A program made the translations under genes and the position numbers. A stretch of 14,433 nt of DNA from Candidatus Falkowiibacteriota bacterium (GTDB taxonomy: Bacteria > Patescibacteriota > Patescibacteriia > Patescibacteriales > UBA12075): the NCBI GenBank assembly GCA_030600505.1, contig JAUVLY010000006.1, positions 1-14,433 on the forward strand, written 5' to 3'. This document shows positions 12,205 through 14,433 of this stretch, piece after piece. Position 1 is the stretch's first letter, and each line of letters opens with the position of its first letter. The notes beneath the pieces were generated by a model. That model saw nothing but the letters and a program-made list of their open reading frames with translations. It was not told the DNA's origin and ran no database searches.

Positions 12205-12807
12205 TTATCTCCAATATGTATTAGCCGCTAAGCGCAGGGTGTAGTGCTCGCCGGAAGGGGAAGGGCTTTGCTTACCAGCGTTAAGGACCGAAGAGCCGGA
12301 TGTTACTGTTTTGCTTGATGAAAATTGCCAGCTGGTAACATTAATATAATAATTCATGGTTTCTAAGGCAATCAGATAGGCCAGCAAATTATTATATGTT
12401 CCACTGGCGCTAATTTCCAAAGGTACTATATTGTAGCTACTAGTTTGATTTGAGTTGTCTAAATTTAGATTTAGGGATTGTGAAATATTATTTTCGCTGG
12501 CGATTCCTTCCAGGGTTGTTATGAATTCCAACTCACGGTTTTGGTTGATATATACATTCATCAATTTGTCGACAAAAGGCTCAACCTTTTTTACTTTTGT
12601 GCTTAAGCTGGCCATATTTTTTTCTTTATTTAATTTTTGTTCCAGCTCAATTTTTTGGGTTACTATTTCCGCCCGCTTGATTTTTATCGCGTCCAAAGCG
12701 GGTATTAGGGCGAGATAGACAATAAGTAAAGAAGCGGCCAGGAAAATAAGACCAAGATAGGAAATTTTCTTTTTAAAGTTAAGATTTTTTAGTTTATTTA
12801 AATTCAT
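12205..12807 (-). CDS. pilO: PilO-like type IV pilus assembly protein
   Basis: PilO is an inner-membrane protein that pairs with PilN to form the assembly platform linking PilM to the pilus machinery. From the ATG at 12807 it is 200 aa, normal for the family. A short cytoplasmic N terminus is followed by one membrane helix (about 17-36, YLGLIFLAASLLIVYLALIP), a coiled-coil segment (about 40-75, IKIKRAEIVTQKIELEQKL) and an extracytoplasmic domain with LEFITTLEGIASENNI and TYNNLLAYLIALETM, as in PilO ferredoxin-like folds. The tail is serine-rich (SSSKTVTSGSS) with KQSPSPSGEHYTLRLAANTYW. An in-frame ATG at 12834 would add nine residues and lengthen the overlap with pilN from 14 to 41 nt; I prefer 12807 because the product then starts like other PilO proteins. 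Confidence 0.83.
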   Translation of the reverse strand: MNLNKLKNLNFKKKISYLGLIFLAASLLIVYLALIPALDAIKIKRAEIVTQKIELEQKLNKEKNMASLSTKVKKVEPFVDKLMNVYINQNRELEFITTLEGIASENNISQSLNLNLDNSNQTSSYNIVPLEISASGTYNNLLAYLIALETMNYYINVTSWQFSSSKTVTSGSSVLNAGKQSPSPSGEHYTLRLAANTYWR

Positions 12808-13330
12808 AAGTCTTGAAAGACGAATTAATGTCAAAGCTTATATTTTCTTTTTCAAGCAAGTTTTTTATTGGTAAATTAATTTCCGTAAAATAATTTGACT
12901 CCTCAAGTTTTTCTTTAAGCTGAAGCAAGCCATCGCGGGTCATAGCCATACCGCGCAAGATAATTTCTTTTTTTTCTTTGTTCACGCTAATACTACTGAT
13001 ATTTACATCTTCCGAAGATAGCTGATGCAGAAATTCAAGCAAGTACGACCAATTTATGTATTCGGACTGGATATTTTCAATGTTAGTAATCGTGCTGTTT
13101 AGTTGTCTTACCTGGGCGCTATAATTTTCGCTGCCACGGGTGATCAAGGTAGTATCTTTAACGGTTTCGACAAAATGAATTTGTAAGACCAATAAACATA
13201 TAAGATAGGCAGAGGTATAAAGGATGAGGGTAATAAAAATAATTGCCAAAAGATTTTTATAGGACAAATAAATCGTTTTAGTATTTATCTCTTTTTTTAA
13301 TTCCTGCGAAATAATATTTAAATTGATCAT
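12794..13330 (-). CDS. pilN: PilN-like type IV pilus assembly protein
   Basis: PilN binds PilM in the cytoplasm through its N-terminal peptide and PilO across the membrane. The 178-aa product begins MINLNIISQELKKEI, matching the conserved MINLN PilM-binding peptide of PilN. One membrane helix follows (about 28-50, LAIIFITLILYTSAYLICLLV), then a coiled-coil stretch (about 65-90) and a small extracytoplasmic domain with LEFLHQLSSEDVNISSISVNKEKKEIILRGMA, typical of PilN. The start lies 3 nt after the pilM stop without a clear Shine-Dalgarno site, which suggests coupled translation, and the 3' end overlaps pilO. Confidence 0.87.
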   Translation of the reverse strand: MINLNIISQELKKEINTKTIYLSYKNLLAIIFITLILYTSAYLICLLVLQIHFVETVKDTTLITRGSENYSAQVRQLNSTITNIENIQSEYINWSYLLEFLHQLSSEDVNISSISVNKEKKEIILRGMAMTRDGLLQLKEKLEESNYFTEINLPIKNLLEKENISFDINSSFKTYEFK

Positions 13331-13333
13331 ATC

Positions 13334-14433
13334 TTAGATTTTATCTATAAAAATTTTTCTCAGTGCCAGGCCAATGACGGTGGTATAAATAAGTTCGTTG
13401 TTTTGCTTCTCAGATACAGCTGGATTTTCCTTATTTTTCTTTTTGTCGTCCAGTTTAGTGTTGGGAGCGATGCTAAGATTTTTTGAAAATTTTTCTTTGC
13501 TTTCATTCAAATGCGTGAAAATATTGCCTGGTTCCGTGGGCAAATTTAACTTTTCATTGAATAATTTATCCAAATTTTTTATGTTTGCTCCACCGCCGGT
13601 CAATATGATTTTAGCGATTCCTCCCCGTTCGTCATAATGGCTATAGTAGAAATCCAGCCCGGTCTGGAGACGGCTGATTATCTTTTCAATGGTCACAAGC
13701 AAAATATCATGGACTATTCCGTGAGCCATAGACTTATCAAGCCCGCAGACGATTTTTGCTTTTTCCGCCTGGTCTTTTTTAATATCCAATGTTTTGGCTA
13801 TTTCGTCGGTAGTTTCCTGGCTGGAGATCGGGATGCTGACAGACATTACAATGGTGCCGCGTGAATAAATAAACATTTGTGAATTATTAGCCCCGATGTC
13901 TATGACGCAATAATTTTTGTCCAGGGGGCCGTGGAATTTTTTTGCCTCTTCTTTAAGCAAGGTTCTGGCGATAGCGGTTGATTCAATTTCTAAGGCAGCT
14001 ACAGAAAGTTTAGCTTTGCTTAATATGTCGATATATTGATTGACGATATTTTTTGGAGCCGCGCCGATTAGGATATTATATGCTGATTGGTGCTCCTTAA
14101 CTATTTGCCAGTCGTAATACATTTCTTTGCCGGATAAGGGGATATGTTTTTCAATCTCACCTTCCATTATATCAGCCAAATTATTCGGTGTTTTGTCCAC
14201 GTCAATTAACTTAATAAAGGTTTTGTCTTTTGGCAGGCAAGCGACTACTTCGCTTGAATCAATCCGGCCAAAATTTGGTTTGCTAATAAGTTCATTGATT
14301 TTTTTTATTACAGTGTCCGCATGTTTTATTACGCCATTCTCAATAACGCCTTTTTCCAGCGTTTTGTGGCCCAAGGCCTGGATCTTAATACTGTCGCGTG
14401 AGCGTTTAAGCTGGGCGATTTTTAAGGATGAAT
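13334..14433 (-). CDS. pilM: PilM-like type IV pilus assembly ATPase (5' end outside window)
   Basis: PilM is an actin-like cytoplasmic ATP-binding protein that recruits PilN to the pilus platform. The reading frame stays open to the window edge; 365 residues are visible, starting SSLKIAQLKRSRDSIKIQALG, which is the phosphate-1 strand region near the true N terminus. About 8-15 residues are probably missing. Other family segments are KGVIENGVIKH, VVACLPKDKTFIK, the second phosphate motif VIDIGANNSQMFIYSRG and the adenosine motif IILTGGGANIKNL. The C terminus is the familiar TTVIGLALRKI, preceded by a lysine-rich linker (KLDDKKKNKENPAVSEKQNNE). The TTG at 14374 is not the start, because conserved sequence continues upstream of it. 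It is the first visible gene of pilM-pilN-pilO-small membrane protein; more pil genes may lie beyond the edge. Confidence 0.92.
   Translation of the reverse strand, partial: SSLKIAQLKRSRDSIKIQALGHKTLEKGVIENGVIKHADTVIKKINELISKPNFGRIDSSEVVACLPKDKTFIKLIDVDKTPNNLADIMEGEIEKHIPLSGKEMYYDWQIVKEHQSAYNILIGAAPKNIVNQYIDILSKAKLSVAALEIESTAIARTLLKEEAKKFHGPLDKNYCVIDIGANNSQMFIYSRGTIVMSVSIPISSQETTDEIAKTLDIKKDQAEKAKIVCGLDKSMAHGIVHDILLVTIEKIISRLQTGLDFYYSHYDERGGIAKIILTGGGANIKNLDKLFNEKLNLPTEPGNIFTHLNESKEKFSKNLSIAPNTKLDDKKKNKENPAVSEKQNNELIYTTVIGLALRKIFIDKI

Noticed and set aside
14372..14374. TTG at 14374 as the pilM start
   Set aside because: The frame continues to the window edge with conserved PilM sequence (SSLKIAQL), so the true start is outside the window.

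Overview
The window looks like a piece of a Candidate Phyla Radiation (Patescibacteria) chromosome, probably from the Parcubacteria side. This is inferred from gene content and style, not from a database search. The pointers are: a recR/ybaB/dnaB housekeeping block; an MtaB-type tRNA methylthiotransferase; a secreted S8 protease carrying tandem FG-GAP-like repeats with a near-identical FFAYDKNFRGG signature; a UDP-glucuronate decarboxylase-like epimerase next to GT2, DUF2304 and GT4 genes; a pilMNO block; short overlapping genes with few Shine-Dalgarno sites; low to moderate G+C; and intergenic gaps full of small G+C-rich palindromes.

Layout. 1-2447 (minus): dnaB, then ybaB/ebfC, then recR, probably one transcription unit from a good sigma70-type promoter that almost abuts the dnaB ATG. 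Both internal gaps carry a copy of the same two-hairpin repeat, ending 4-5 nt before the next start codon. 2448-3024: a divergent control region with a 9-bp tandem repeat between two strong promoters, then tRNA-Lys(TTT), an 87-bp inverted-repeat element, a broken 5' half of tRNA-Thr with a palindrome in its D-loop, intact tRNA-Thr(TGT) and an intrinsic terminator. 3031-4323: mtaB, which contains an in-frame palindromic insert and a heptanucleotide tandem repeat. 4324-4539: a 105-bp inverted-repeat element and an extended -10 promoter. 4540-9457: probable operon of S8 protease, epimerase, GT2, DUF2304 and a polytopic membrane protein. 9458-9696: a 176-bp MITE-like element with 37-bp terminal inverted repeats. 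9697-11932: two overlapping GT4 glycosyltransferase genes. 11964-14433 (minus): pilM (cut by the window edge), pilN, pilO and a small membrane protein, converging on the GT genes at a bidirectional terminator.

How the genes work together. The left block serves replication and recombination (DnaB helicase, RecR, nucleoid-associated YbaB). The middle block joins two ANN-codon tRNAs to the enzyme family that thiomethylates t6A37 in such tRNAs. The central operon and the GT4 pair look like an envelope polysaccharide or glycoprotein locus, with NDP-sugar formation, polyprenyl-phosphate sugar transfer, glycosyl transfer and a secreted repeat protein. The right block is the inner-membrane assembly platform of a type IV pilus.

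The most unusual aspect is the density and placement of the small palindromic elements. At least five kinds sit at gene boundaries, in a tRNA fragment and inside a coding sequence. Two copies of one kind and the two arms of another show paired substitutions that keep the hairpins. No intergenic gap exceeds 300 bases.
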